Assembly (NCBI GenBank): GCA_022539475.1
Contig: VCMS01000057.1
Span: 62,001 to 126,000 of the forward strand
Reading direction: 5' to 3'
Source of the DNA: Gracilaria domingensis
Taxonomy: Eukaryota > Rhodophyta > Florideophyceae > Gracilariales > Gracilariaceae
DNA length: 64,000 nucleotides
Shown: piece after piece, positions 17,110 to 26,526 of the stretch
Layout: the number at the start of each line of letters is the position of its first letter
Position numbering within the stretch: position 1 is the stretch's first letter
The notes under the pieces: model-generated
What the model was told of the DNA's origin: nothing
The model's database searches: none
Seen by the model: the letters and a program-made list of their open reading frames with translations, nothing else
Made by a program: the position numbers and the translations under genes

Positions 17110-17637
17110 ATGAATACTGGCAACCCCGGATACTTTGTAATGGTCTCTGAGAAGGAGGGCTTTCCTCTCTGGGTGAGCGCTGGAAGCCATCAACTGGTGG
17201 GGATGAACAACCAACAGTTGCGAGTGATGTCGGAGGTGTATCCAGCGAAGAAGATAATCATCCCACCGTACTCTGTATTCGTGGGCCGTGTTGATGTGAC
17301 ACATGCTGGAGCAAGTAGGAAGGAAAAGGTGGATAGGCCCGAGTCTATGGATTTGCTGGTTAGATACCACATGTACATGGTACCAGAGGGCTACGCACTA
17401 CCTGATGCTGTTCATCGGGTGCGGGATTTCCGACCCACGTTTGTCAATGGAGACGAAGAGGAGGAGGCGGAGGATGAACTGTTGTCCGATAAGGAGGGTG
17501 GGGCGGTTGACATGGACGAAGACCAAGTGGTCGTGGAGATTGGTGTGGAAGCGGACGCCGGTAGAACCGAAGTGCTCGAGAGTAGTAGTGATGACCATTT
17601 GCCAATAATGAGGCTGCGAGCGCCTCAAAGTGGATGA
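17110..17637 (+). CDS. C-terminal half of the dioxygenase-like domain
   Basis: This 175-codon frame is in phase with 14389-17103, separated only by the TAG at 17101-17103. It supplies what the upstream part lacks for a 2OG/Fe(II) dioxygenase core: PLWVSAGSH (residues 19-27), the distal metal-binding histidine in VTHAGAS (H65), and the 2-oxoglutarate-binding arginine candidate in LLVRYHMYM (R85). A very acidic tail follows. The same TAG is present in copy 2 (47526-47528), so it predates the duplication. Options are an old inactivating stop, readthrough, or a two-piece product. The gene ends at 17637; nothing more is seen up to 17901. Confidence 0.55.
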   Translation: MNTGNPGYFVMVSEKEGFPLWVSAGSHQLVGMNNQQLRVMSEVYPAKKIIIPPYSVFVGRVDVTHAGASRKEKVDRPESMDLLVRYHMYMVPEGYALPDAVHRVRDFRPTFVNGDEEEEAEDELLSDKEGGAVDMDEDQVVVEIGVEADAGRTEVLESSSDDHLPIMRLRAPQSG

Positions 17638-17901
17638 GAATGAGATGATTAGTAAATTATGAGTGTCTTGCGAGTATTAAGAGTAGTATACTATTACAAT
17701 GCTATACATATGAACATAGAAAAGGTGCGGCAGGCTGGTAATTGAACAAATGTCAAACGTCTTTGGTCCAGTTGCGTCTAATTGCAACATGCCAAATGCT
17801 CGGTATCGTTAACATCATTGGTAGCACCAGTCAATTTGCAATTGAACATGTAGCGTCCTAACCTTTCTGAAACTGCACTTAAGGTTGCTTTTAAGAGAAG
17901 T

Positions 17902-19270
17902 ATGAAACTGAGAAGTCTATACAGTTCCTGTCTATGCGGTACTTGTGGCAGTATGGTGACTGTATCAGGAAAAATGGCAGAGGAACAGAGAGACTTGGCG
18001 GAAATTTCACCCAATACCTTGTCTAAGTTCATATATGCCAATGGTTACGGTATATTAAGTTCCGTTGATGGAACGTTGAGAAGAGAAGGAGAGTCAATTC
18101 CAGAAGAAGTTGTGAAGTGTATGAAGTTCATTGACGAACGTGTTGGTTTCGAACTTGTCACAGGGGGTGATGTGGGCGACATGGAGGGGAAAATGGAAAA
18201 ACTCGGAGACTATACCCAGAGAGGTTAGTTGATGTCCGGATGATATCCTCAAGATAACCCATATTAGAATTACGAAACCTGAAGATGTCCATTTGTTCTC
18301 CTTAAGATGTCCACATGGTATACGTAAATGATGCTCAGATGATGCATGAAGTGTACCCAAATGACAACCGCCTGACATGCATATGATGTACAAGGAGATG
18401 TTCATTGGATTTCGTGATGTCCAAATGATGCCCCGTGGATTTCCGGACATCCATGGTGCATATCTTCGTACATCTTACGAATATCTCTGGAATAGTTTCT
18501 GTACATCCAAAGGAGATGTAAAGGGCATCAACTACGCACATCCAATGGGGTATCATGGCATATCATTCGTACATCCTGGATGCGCAGAAGATATCCGACT
18601 GATGTCCCATGGATGTCCCCAGAATTCATCCGATGGACATCCATTGCGCATCACTTTATCTCACAGGGATAAGTTTGGTTTCTCAGCGAATCATGGAGCT
18701 TTCCTGCGTTTCTCTGACGAGAGGGAAATTAAGGGTGCATTCAATGATCACACCCTTGACCACACTGTTGACGGACTACTGTTCCTGGCAAGGGATTTGA
18801 ATAGGAGGCATGGTATTGTGAATGATGATGAGAAGGGGTTCGTGGAGACCAGAAGTGATAGTGGCCTTCCCAATTTCGTGTACAACAAACTGTGGCAGTG
18901 GAGAGAAGAAGTGGATTCTGCTATTGGGGACCTGTTGCAGAAGATGGATGCGTTTGTTATCTATCCCGGCGATAAAAGTTGCGAAATTGTGGACAAGCGA
19001 TACACAAAAGGAAGCGGAGGAGAAAATCTTGTGGATAATGAACCGAGATTTATTGATACGGATGACGTCGTGACGTTCGGAAGTGCTTTGAGCGACGGTC
19101 CTTTGCATGAGGTAGGCGTGTACGGCGTTCACGTCAAAGAAGATTGTATCCCGGGTGGAGTACACAACCTGTTCGAAAGCGTGGAGGATGTACATTCGAC
19201 AATTATGTTGGTGGCTCTGTTGTACGGCTACGAGGAAAAGCAGCACGATAAGAACCACCATGAATCATAA
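17902..19270 (+). pseudogene. HAD-like gene with lost nucleophile, split by an insertion
   Basis: Paralogue of the convergent gene at 19323-20273. The N-terminal part (17902-18214) and the C-terminal part (from about 18671) are collinear with one HAD-fold protein. In motif I the usual DxDGT is SSVDGT, so the catalytic nucleophile Asp is replaced by Ser, while the minus-strand paralogue keeps DIDGT. Motif IV appears as FGSALSDGPLHE. The insertion at 18215-18670 breaks the frame; copy 2 has no insertion and reads straight across. The ORF that seems to begin at 18377 is partly insertion sequence. Even before the insertion the product was probably catalytically dead. It could have served as a binding or regulatory partner of its neighbour. 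Confidence 0.65.
18215..18670. mobile_element. 456-bp insertion with terminal inverted repeats (MITE-like)
   Basis: This is absent from copy 2, where the site reads ACTATAAATTTGG. In copy 1 the insertion begins CCCAGAGAGGTTAGTTGATG and ends with the inverted counterpart CATCACTTTATCTCACAGGG, matching at about 14 of 20 positions. It is flanked by ATA on both sides, a 3-bp target duplication. The interior has many GATGTCC/GGACATCC and GATGTAC/GTACATC words in opposed orientation, giving foldback potential. It has no ORF of its own that I trust. Three-bp duplications fit PIF/Harbinger- or CACTA-type elements; the family is not settled. Confidence 0.7.
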
Positions 19271-19322
19271 AAGGGTATTGAGATATATACGACACTTCTA
19301 TTACTGAGATCTCATATCATAG

Positions 19323-20273
19323 CTAAGTATTACAGGCATCGTAGCACTTGAAACAAATTCCAAGAGCATTTCTAAACCATTGACACTTGCATTTTCTGTA
19401 CCCGTACAGTTCTGCCACCCTTCTGATGGTCTCATGCACGTCCTCCACTCCATCAACAAGATATGTTACCGCTGCTGGATGGTCTTCTCCCTTCACATGA
19501 ACTGCCAGGGTTGCCATTTCATATAGAAGGCCATCATTGGAAGCATTCCCGAAAGCAACGATTAAATGTGTGTCGAACTGGGGGTCGTTTTCAACCAAGG
19601 CTAGCGCTCCACTAATTTTCGTGAAACGAATGTCCCCTATGTCACAGTTTTCATCTTGAGGGTACGCAACCAGGTTCGGAAAGGATGTCCACACTTTTGA
19701 AATACCGGAGTTAACTTCTGTTTTCCACTTCGACAGTCCATTATACGTGAAGTTAGGGAGTCGACTGTCTTTTCTAGTGCTCACAACTGCTTGTTGACGC
19801 TGTTCGTGAAGTCCGTGCGATTCATTTAAGGAGAGTGCAAGTCTCTCAAGTTCGGCTGCACATCTTTCGTAGCCTTCCCTGTCAAGGTCCTGATCAATTT
19901 CGGTACCATTGGATAATCTCACCCGTGCGCCTTGGTTTCCAGAGATGCCAAAAGTGTAGCCACCCAGGTGCTCCATGAAACTCTCGGCATCCTCTATATC
20001 TCGCCCAGTAGCAATTCCGAAACCAACGCGTGCGTTGATGTACTTCATGCATTTGACTGTTTCGGCAGGAATGTTCTCCCCAGCTCTTTTCAGAGTACCG
20101 TCAATATCACTAATCACGGCGTAGCCATTTTCGAATATTTCGTTAGCCAGCTGCTGAGGAGTTACTTCTTGGGCTCTAACTTCTGAGTTATACATGTTTT
20201 GAAAGCTTTCGAAAGGGTTCGTTTTGCAAATGGGTGTGGGTACACGAATGAGAAGGATGTGATTGATGTTCAC
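19323..20273 (-). CDS. HAD-superfamily phosphatase-like protein
   Basis: This 316-codon frame has the HAD fold signature. Motif I is ISDIDGTLKRAGE (both Asp present), motif II is GFGIATGRD, a possible motif III Lys lies in LSKWKTEV, and motif IV is VAFGNASNDGLLYEM. In motif IV the first acid of the usual GD is N, so magnesium binding may be weakened. The layout is like Cof-type or sugar-phosphate phosphatases; the substrate is unknown. A Cys-rich C-terminal tail (CKCQWF, CFKCYDAC) is unusual. It lies tail to tail, 52 bp apart, with the paralogue at 17902-19270. ATG 20273 is the longest start; the M at residue 27 (MYNSEVRAQ) is another option. Copy 2 has an in-frame TGA in this gene. Confidence 0.7.
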   Translation of the reverse strand: MNINHILLIRVPTPICKTNPFESFQNMYNSEVRAQEVTPQQLANEIFENGYAVISDIDGTLKRAGENIPAETVKCMKYINARVGFGIATGRDIEDAESFMEHLGGYTFGISGNQGARVRLSNGTEIDQDLDREGYERCAAELERLALSLNESHGLHEQRQQAVVSTRKDSRLPNFTYNGLSKWKTEVNSGISKVWTSFPNLVAYPQDENCDIGDIRFTKISGALALVENDPQFDTHLIVAFGNASNDGLLYEMATLAVHVKGEDHPAAVTYLVDGVEDVHETIRRVAELYGYRKCKCQWFRNALGICFKCYDACNT

Positions 20274-20821
20274 AAGGTGTTTCGTAGTATAAAAATAGTC
20301 TAAGAACGACCATATCCGGGTATTGTAGTACTGTTTTAAAACGTTACTACGACGAGAAGCTTTTGCATCGATTTGCAGTAAAGAAAGGATGATTTAGTCA
20401 TAAATTATATGTACGGGTTCAAGTGGGTAAAGAAAACTATGAATATCTTCAACATGAGCTTAGAAATCAAGATCAGTAAAACAACCTCCATTAAGGGTTG
20501 AAACCCATAAAAGGTTTACCTTACTTTATACGGGTGCCCCAAGTATTGCAAAGGCTTAGTTCTTCAGAAATATCACAATTTTGTACTTGTTTCCTTACTA
20601 GTATCGTGCACTTTAATGATGTGGAATGACCCTTTTCCATCTAGGAAAAACTTAGCCAGGTATTAGTGATAAGGGATGTAGGATTTCAAGGGGCATATTT
20701 GAACCACAGAAGGACAAACAATATAGGTAATGTAATAGGAACAGGTCATTTCGATAAAGTAACTTTTATGTTTAACTATCTCTAAAAGGTTTACAACACC
20801 GAAAAGTCATGCGTTCTAACC
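20274..20821. other. AT-rich intergenic stretch
   Basis: No ORF or RNA gene recognised. It contains the dyad GGGTTGAAACCC near 20495 and two copies of AAAAGGTTTAC (about 20509 and 20786). It is conserved in copy 2, with few changes, at 50240-50787, where GGGTTG has become GTGTTG. Confidence 0.5.
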
Positions 20822-21724
20822 TCAAAGCTGGGGGAATTGGGGGAGAGATAACTTTCCCTTAACAACGTTGACGTAGGTTGTATGAAAAGGAGCGGGGTCA
20901 CCGCCTACGATGTTTCTGTCTTGGCGGGAAAAGTCGTAGAAGTATGCGTTCTTAAACTGAAAGTCGGAAAAAGAAGTAGGGAAGCCAACGAGAGTTTTCC
21001 CATATGCAAGAAGTCGCCCAACGGTCTCTTCCAGGTTGAAAGTAGTACCTGTCTTAAGCGAAACTATCTTCAACAGCTCTTTCATTACTGTGAGAACAAC
21101 CGTACTGCACTTCGTAGTGACTACGTCCATAGGAATGAAACCTCTTGAGGCCCCGACGATGTTGAACGCTGATAGCCACACGAGCTTCTCATAATAGCTT
21201 ACGAGAAATTTGTCTTCGTCGACAACCCCGCAACTGAGACCCATAGACCTAAACCTGTCTGCAACGTTGGAGGCCCACTTTCCTGTTGCGACAGTGAGAC
21301 CATCCGGACTTTGAGGAGTGACACCATCCTGCGGAGCTGCGTTTCTTGAGGGGACACCAACGTATAGGACAAATTTTGAACATTTGTCCACACCGAGCTT
21401 CGAAACCAATGGTATGATGTCTCCATTCTGGAAGAAAACGGGATTCTCTCTGAGCGAATAAGGGCAAGCCTGAATTACGGTCTCTAGGGTGTTCGTTCTT
21501 CCACAAACTAGTATCGGTACATCAGAAAGATGAGAGGTAGCAGCCATGCTGCAGAATTCGTGTGCGGAAATGACCGTATCTTCTTCGTTCGCCAGCATGG
21601 TACCTATAGGCACCCTTCCAACAATAACGGCCCGAGTCCTTCGGGCGGGAGATGAGGCCTGAGGGACGTCAGAGTATCTGGGACTCGGAGGCGGAGTCGG
21701 AGGCATGTCGGACTGGGAGTTCAT
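20822..21724 (-). CDS. Ketopantoate-reductase-like (ApbA/PanE-type) protein
   Basis: From the M at 21724 (SQSDMPPTPPPSPRYSD) the gene encodes about 300 residues. The longer open frame to 21925 looks like untranslated leader. Features recalling the algal/plant ApbA-like family include ILVCGRTNTLETVIQ, FFQNGDIIPLVSKLG, GKWASNVADRFR, the C-terminal-domain helix KLVWLSAFNIVGASRGF, and FPTSFSDFQFKNAYFYD near the end. No GxGxxG dinucleotide-binding loop is visible at the N-terminus. The protein may therefore lack the first part of the Rossmann fold and may not be an active reductase. It is duplicated at 50788-51690, where the frame is still open. It reads away from the HAD pair's right side and may be element cargo. 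Confidence 0.65.
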   Translation of the reverse strand: MNSQSDMPPTPPPSPRYSDVPQASSPARRTRAVIVGRVPIGTMLANEEDTVISAHEFCSMAATSHLSDVPILVCGRTNTLETVIQACPYSLRENPVFFQNGDIIPLVSKLGVDKCSKFVLYVGVPSRNAAPQDGVTPQSPDGLTVATGKWASNVADRFRSMGLSCGVVDEDKFLVSYYEKLVWLSAFNIVGASRGFIPMDVVTTKCSTVVLTVMKELLKIVSLKTGTTFNLEETVGRLLAYGKTLVGFPTSFSDFQFKNAYFYDFSRQDRNIVGGDPAPFHTTYVNVVKGKLSLPQFPQL

Positions 21725-22097
21725 TGCAAGTGTTCGAATGTTTTTTTGTGACGATAGAAATGGAAGATGGGGCGGAGAACTGCTGGGGTAAAGAGTGATA
21801 CTTAAGTACAAACGGTTGGGAAGCGCAGAACGAGAACATGGTTCACTTTGTGAAAGTGAGCGAAATGTATGGTATGTGATTGTACTGAATGAATGATAGG
21901 GCTTGTATGAGACGACAAGCCACAAAGTGTGATGATGTTTTATGAAAACTAGGTGGAAGAGTAGAAAGTGTACAATGAATGAAACTGATTTCGAACCTGA
22001 GTTGTAAAGTAGTTGTAAAGTACGAGTTACGGGGAGCTTGAATACAGGATGAAAGGAGCCATTTTGGCTTCATAAATGACGTGAACGGGTTTTATAG

Positions 22098-22442
22098 CTT
22101 CACTCGGATTGCCATAATTAAAAGGATGGAGTTGGGTTGCGCCCGAATACGTCTATAAAGGTCGTAGAAGCACTTATGAAGGAAGGAGTTGTAGACATGT
22201 TAATGTTGATGACGGTGGAGCCAGGGTTTGGAGGACAGGCGTTTATGGAGGGTGTTCTTGATAGGGTGCGACATGCAAGGGAGTTGTACCCAAGAATAGG
22301 GATACAGGTGGATGGGGGTATTGGACTGAGTACTGTGAAAGGAGTAGTGAAGGCCGGTGCAAACATTTCAGTTGCAGGATCTGCCATCTTTGGCTCGAGT
22401 AACCCAGCTCATGTCATAGCTGGTTTTCGAAAGGTTGGTTAG
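22098..22442 (+). pseudogene. 3' remnant of ribulose-phosphate 3-epimerase
   Basis: 22137-22442 encodes the C-terminal third of ribulose-phosphate 3-epimerase, a Calvin-cycle/pentose-phosphate enzyme. LRPNTSIKVV, then MLMTVEPGFGGQAFMEGVL (the phosphate-gripping loop), IQVDGGIGLSTV with the catalytic-region Asp, and VAGSAIFGS are all plain. Just upstream the frame is lost; IAIIKRMELG in another phase (about 22104-22136) suggests a frameshift. The N-terminal two thirds are missing. The break lies about 140 bp from the right border of duplication copy 1. Confidence 0.8.
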
Positions 22443-22499
22443 AGATAGTAGCATAAATTTATTGTTTATTACATTGTTACCTTTACGTGTTATCACGAC

Positions 22500-22860
22500 T
22501 ATATTCTCCGTCTCCATTGGAGATGTATTTCTCTTGTATCACAACCGGGAAAGGATGTGAGAGAACATCAATATATCCCCAGTAGACGCTGAGAGGGAGG
22601 ATGAACTACTCTACGTGCTACCATTGTTACCCATCGGGTGTCGAGTGGTGACATATTCTTTTTTTGTCACAACCCACAAAGGATGTGACGGAAGAAGAAC
22701 ATGCCCCCAGTCGAGACAGAGGGTGAGCAACTCTAAGTACAATCACTAGTCCCTAGCTTGCCTCCACTGGCAATATCTTTCTGTTTTGCTATAACCATCG
22801 AGTGGGGTTATGGTGGAAGAGAAAAATATCGCCGGTCGAGGCGAGGTGGGTGGGGATTAT
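22500..22860. repeat. Three diverged hairpin repeats
   Basis: Three units of roughly 115-140 bp each hold an imperfect inverted repeat. Unit 1 is TCTCTTGTATCACAACC against GGATGTGAGAGAACATC. Unit 2 is CTTTTTTTGTCACAACCC against GGATGTGACGGAAGAAG. Unit 3 is GGCAATATCTTTCTGTTTTG against the GGTTATGGTGGAAGAGAAAA arm. Each is followed by a similar CCCCAGT/GGTCGA-type word. No ORF is present. Confidence 0.6.
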
Positions 22861-22986
22861 GTGAGCGCGAAAGAGGAGACAGAGAGGTGGCGCTCAAATA
22901 GTGGAAGGTGCGAAGGTGTACAGTAGATGTTTTGGCGGGAAATGGGATGAGGGAAACAGGGACAATCATGGTGCTGGATATAGCCC

Positions 22987-24115
22987 GTGTGGTTGGACAG
23001 TGGGGGTGGACAGCACAGTTTAGCTCGATTGCACTGTATCGCAGCGGAAACTTCGATCCAACTACTACTTCTTCTTCTGAAGATTTCGAACGGATACGTG
23101 AAGGATGAGGAGCTGTTGGCGCTGTTGGAGGGGGAGGAGGTACCGCAGACGCCGTCACCAAAGCGGGAAGAGAACGTGATTACGGCGGCTGGTCGGATGT
23201 CGCAGAAGAAGGAAGTGGCTGATGAAGGAAAGAAGTGTGAGGCGAGGAGAGGGGATGGTGATGAGGTGGAGAAGGGTGTAGAATTGGAGGTGGAGGGGGT
23301 CGCAATGGAGAGAAGGGGTGCGGTGCATCTGAGTCAGTTAGAGGTTGGAGACCAGATAGAGAGTGGGGGCGGAGAGGGTGACAGGGAGATGCGGTTTGTG
23401 GGGGAGATGAAGGCGAGAGTGGGGATGTTGGGGTTGGTGATGAAGGAGCAACTGGACGATGGAATTGTGGAGATTGTAACGGAAATGGGCGGTGTGGTGC
23501 TGAGTGGGGGTGGTAGTGATGTTTCGGTTGAGGCGATTTCGAGCCTGCGGAATTCGTTGTCGGTATTGGGAGTGGAGATGAGAAATCATGTGTATGGGAT
23601 AGTGGAGTGTGTGGGAAGGGAGGTTGGAGAGTTGCCGGAGGAGAATAAGGTTCTCAACGAGAGGTTGGACGTGCTGGAGAAGGAGGTGAAGGACCTGTGC
23701 AAGAGGCAAAGATTGGTGGAAGAGGAGACGGTGAAAGGAGGTGTGGAGGGAAAGACGGAGAAGGGATGTGTGGGAAGGGTGGCGGTGCAGAAGGGGTCTC
23801 CTGTGACACCGAAGACAAAGGGTGGTGGGGTTGGGGATGGGAAGAGCCGTCTGAAGAAGAGGCGTAAGGAGATGAAGAAGGTGGTGGAGGAGGTGCCACG
23901 GGAGGGAGTCGGAGCTCCGGTGGGACTGGGTTTAGAAGTGCGGCGGAGGTAGCGCGGACTGCGAAGGGGATTCTGAGGGAACAGGAGCAGAGAAGGATGG
24001 GAGGGATGTCAAGCCGTTTTGGGCGAGGCGGGTATACGAGAAGGGGGAGGGTTGTCCACCTGACTTCTACAAAATGACGTTTGCGGAGACGGAGAGAGAG
24101 GATGCGAACGCGTGA
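22987..24115 (+). pseudogene. Unknown coiled-coil ORF, frameshifted at its 3' end
   Basis: 22987-23952 is open for 321 codons. From about 23100 the protein is strongly acidic/basic with heptad-like Leu/Val spacing (a long coiled coil at about residues 195-245) and a basic tail (KSRLKKRRKEMKKVV). No family is recognised. After the stop, two other phases carry on in a protein-like way: FRSAAEVARTAKGILREQEQ, then PFWARRVYEKGEGCPPDFYK up to a TGA near 24113. This suggests frameshifts in one longer gene. The composition recalls a structural or Gag-like protein of a retroelement, but nothing shows that directly. Confidence 0.4.
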
Positions 24116-24310
24116 TGGGCGAGAAATTGGTAAATAGCGGGGGTGGTGTGGACAGGGAAGAAGTGATGGGATGATTGATGTGGGATGAGTTGCGATTGGC
24201 ATTGCAACATGAGAGAAAATGGAACGGCAAACAGCACGAGTGCAGTTTTGAGAGAGGGTCGCGGAAAAGAGTGAATGGGGTGGTGCGGCGAAGTAGAACC
24301 TCTACAAAAA

Positions 24311-26074
24311 CTAGGGGACCCAAGAACTAAACTGCGCGAAATGGAATTTAATATTCCAAAATTTCTTAATTTTTTGAGTGCCAGCCTCTGCTACCCCCTC
24401 GCGCGCCCCAAATAGCCCCAAAACTAGCTTAGTTTCCAAAGCGAACAGACTATATTCCACTTTGCAGAACACAGACGCATTAAAGAAAACGGTTAACGGA
24501 AGTTGCAAAAGCTTCATTTTCAGTTGTTCCGAAGCTGGGAATACTTCTGAAATAAGCGAACTCTCATCATCAAAGAGACGCAAATGTCGTCTCGTGATAC
24601 GAAGATTATGGTAGATAACCATGCATTTCTGATACAACGACTCTTCACATACAGAGTACTGGAACAGAGCACGCCGGCTCTCATTTCGTGCACCATAGAG
24701 ATTGTCAGAAAAGTCATGGCAGTTTATTAGACTCCCATAGACAGCTCTACTTCGAATAAACGCCTTTAGCATAGACTTTGAGCTAGCAAATCAGTTCAAA
24801 GCCCTTTTGTCCGGAAGAACGGCGCTTTGTGGCGGGTTCGGTCTACTAAACGTGTCATACTCGCAGAGAGACGAATTGTACCAGTTGCGTAACTGATTGT
24901 CGTGAATTTCTTTTAGTGCCTTAAACCGATGTTACATCTTTGGTCGAGCGCGCAAATCACTCACTATTGTACTCACAGTAACAAGAACCTCGTCAATCCA
25001 TGCCAACCTTCCAATATATTGCATCAGTAAATTCGCTAAGTGAACCTGATCTTGACACGATTGTAGATGACTGAACTCCTCTACTAGCGTTTTCTTTGCT
25101 TTCAAACAGCAACTGGTATTGTCACTAGTTATCGCGCAAATATTCTCCATGTCCCCAAAGTTCTTCATCACAGATGTAACCGTGTCGGCGTAGAAGGATG
25201 CGTCGCAGGTCCGAGATCCTGTGTAGATAGATCGAAGAAAATATATTTTCCGCTCCCGTTCAATACCAGTCACCGACAGTAAAACATTCACCACGCTTTC
25301 CGGGTTTCCGTCAGGCCAGCCGTCGAAAATTGAGGTGCCAGAACCGTGTCGTAACGAAGCATCAATTGAATTCTTTACTCTCGCCATTATTTTGCGGTAG
25401 TACGCATCGAGGTATTTGCCACCAATTCGAGCAACCGTGGAGATTTCGTCGGCAATACTCGGTTGCAGAAGTTGAACGATTCGGTACAGTTCGTTTTCTC
25501 CTTCTGTTTTCTTAAGTAAGGAAAATGGAAGCATATGATTGCCAATAAGAGAAGTAATTAGATCGCTCAAATCAGAAAGCAAAAAGAACTTTCGTTCGTC
25601 TTCCGCATCCTTCTCGTCTTTCAGTATTTTCTTCGAAGCTGTTTGAGAAGCAGAACTTGACTTCCGACTTCCGATTTTCTTAATCGGAGTTGTACGAACC
25701 CCAAAACACATCGAAGAATTCCCCATTCGACGATAGTGTCGCTAAAAAGGAGCCTCTTTTAGTAACTTCTCCTTGACAAGTTTAGGGACTCCATCGCACT
25801 CTGATAAATGCTTGCCAGGCTGCGTCGCATTTCGTGTAATAGACTTAGAATCTTAATAGCAACATTTGCACACAATTCGTTTTTTCAGTTCGTTGGTTGT
25901 TTCGGAACCAAATGGTTCAATAGTGAACCAATCTTGAAGATACCAACTTTTTTTCCGACCAGGAGTTTTTGCGCTTGTGGATCTTCGTGAATGCGCTGAA
26001 ATGACGTAGTTTGAAGACATACTCGAAGCAAAATTGGAAAAAGCATCGTTGAAATCATTAACAAACGTGCACAT
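24311..26074 (-). pseudogene. hAT-family transposase pseudogene
   Basis: One minus-strand frame can be followed from 26074 to 24311 with several in-frame stops. The N-terminal part has a BED-type zinc finger (VCKCCY, a stop, then about 20 residues later KHLSECDGV). Next is a DUF659-like region: LPFSLLKKTE, SIFDGWPDGNPESVVNVLL, FGDMENICAITSDNTSCCLKA and QDQVHLANLLMQYIG (the conserved C/H pair region). Then comes FASSKSMLKAFIRSRAVYG, matching the hAT RFxSxxxML segment. Stops fall after CKCCY, after EAPF, after RARPKM (24932) and after RALN. The C-terminal dimerisation domain is not evident. A cut-and-paste element long dead. Confidence 0.75.
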
Positions 26075-26526
26075 AGTCCTTAGGACGAAAAATGTGGAAT
26101 TGTAGAAAACATAAAGCTTTCAGAAGAGAACGAAGTCAGTGTCAAGGTTAGGAGTAATAGCGGATGAGATGCAGGGTGTTGTACTGGTTTGGAATCGGAG
26201 AGTCGTAAAAGCCCTACTTCGACGTTTCTTCAGAAAGGAACTGCAGCAGCGTGCGCCATATTTGAAATGAAATATTTTGGTCTTCCTCAGTGTAATGTAG
26301 CAAAACTTTTGGTTTTGTCACTTGCGACTCAGATGTATCTTGAGCCAAGACACTTCGAGTGACACTGACGAAAGAGGCTTGGTCTGAACAGGAATGAGTT
26401 GAATAACATTGTTAGCCGCGTTGCAACCGTGTAATAGTATAATATCATTCGTTAAAGATACCAAAAACACTCAATTTTGTGACGAGTGCAGTGCCATGAG
26501 CAAACGTCACGGTTCATGAAGAAAAG

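Larger units (their letters stand above)
13560..21958 (+). repeat. Segmental duplication, copy 1 (8.4 kb)
   Basis: This block aligns in direct orientation with 43991-51925. It carries the promoter module, the ParB-dioxygenase gene, two HAD-like genes and a ketopantoate-reductase-like gene in the same order. It is about 460 bp longer because of the insertion at 18215-18670. The two copies differ by scattered substitutions and small indels. No terminal inverted repeat or target duplication is evident at the borders. The homology ends near TTTTATGAAAA, a short way into TAGGTGGA. Confidence 0.92.

Noticed and set aside
3378-17637. Stop-codon reassignment as explanation for the many in-frame stops
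   Set aside because: All three stop codons interrupt frames, and the retrotransposon frames use none internally, so decay is simpler.
18377-18670. N-terminal part of a 297-codon ORF
   Set aside because: It lies inside the insertion missing from copy 2; only the part after about 18671 is HAD coding sequence.
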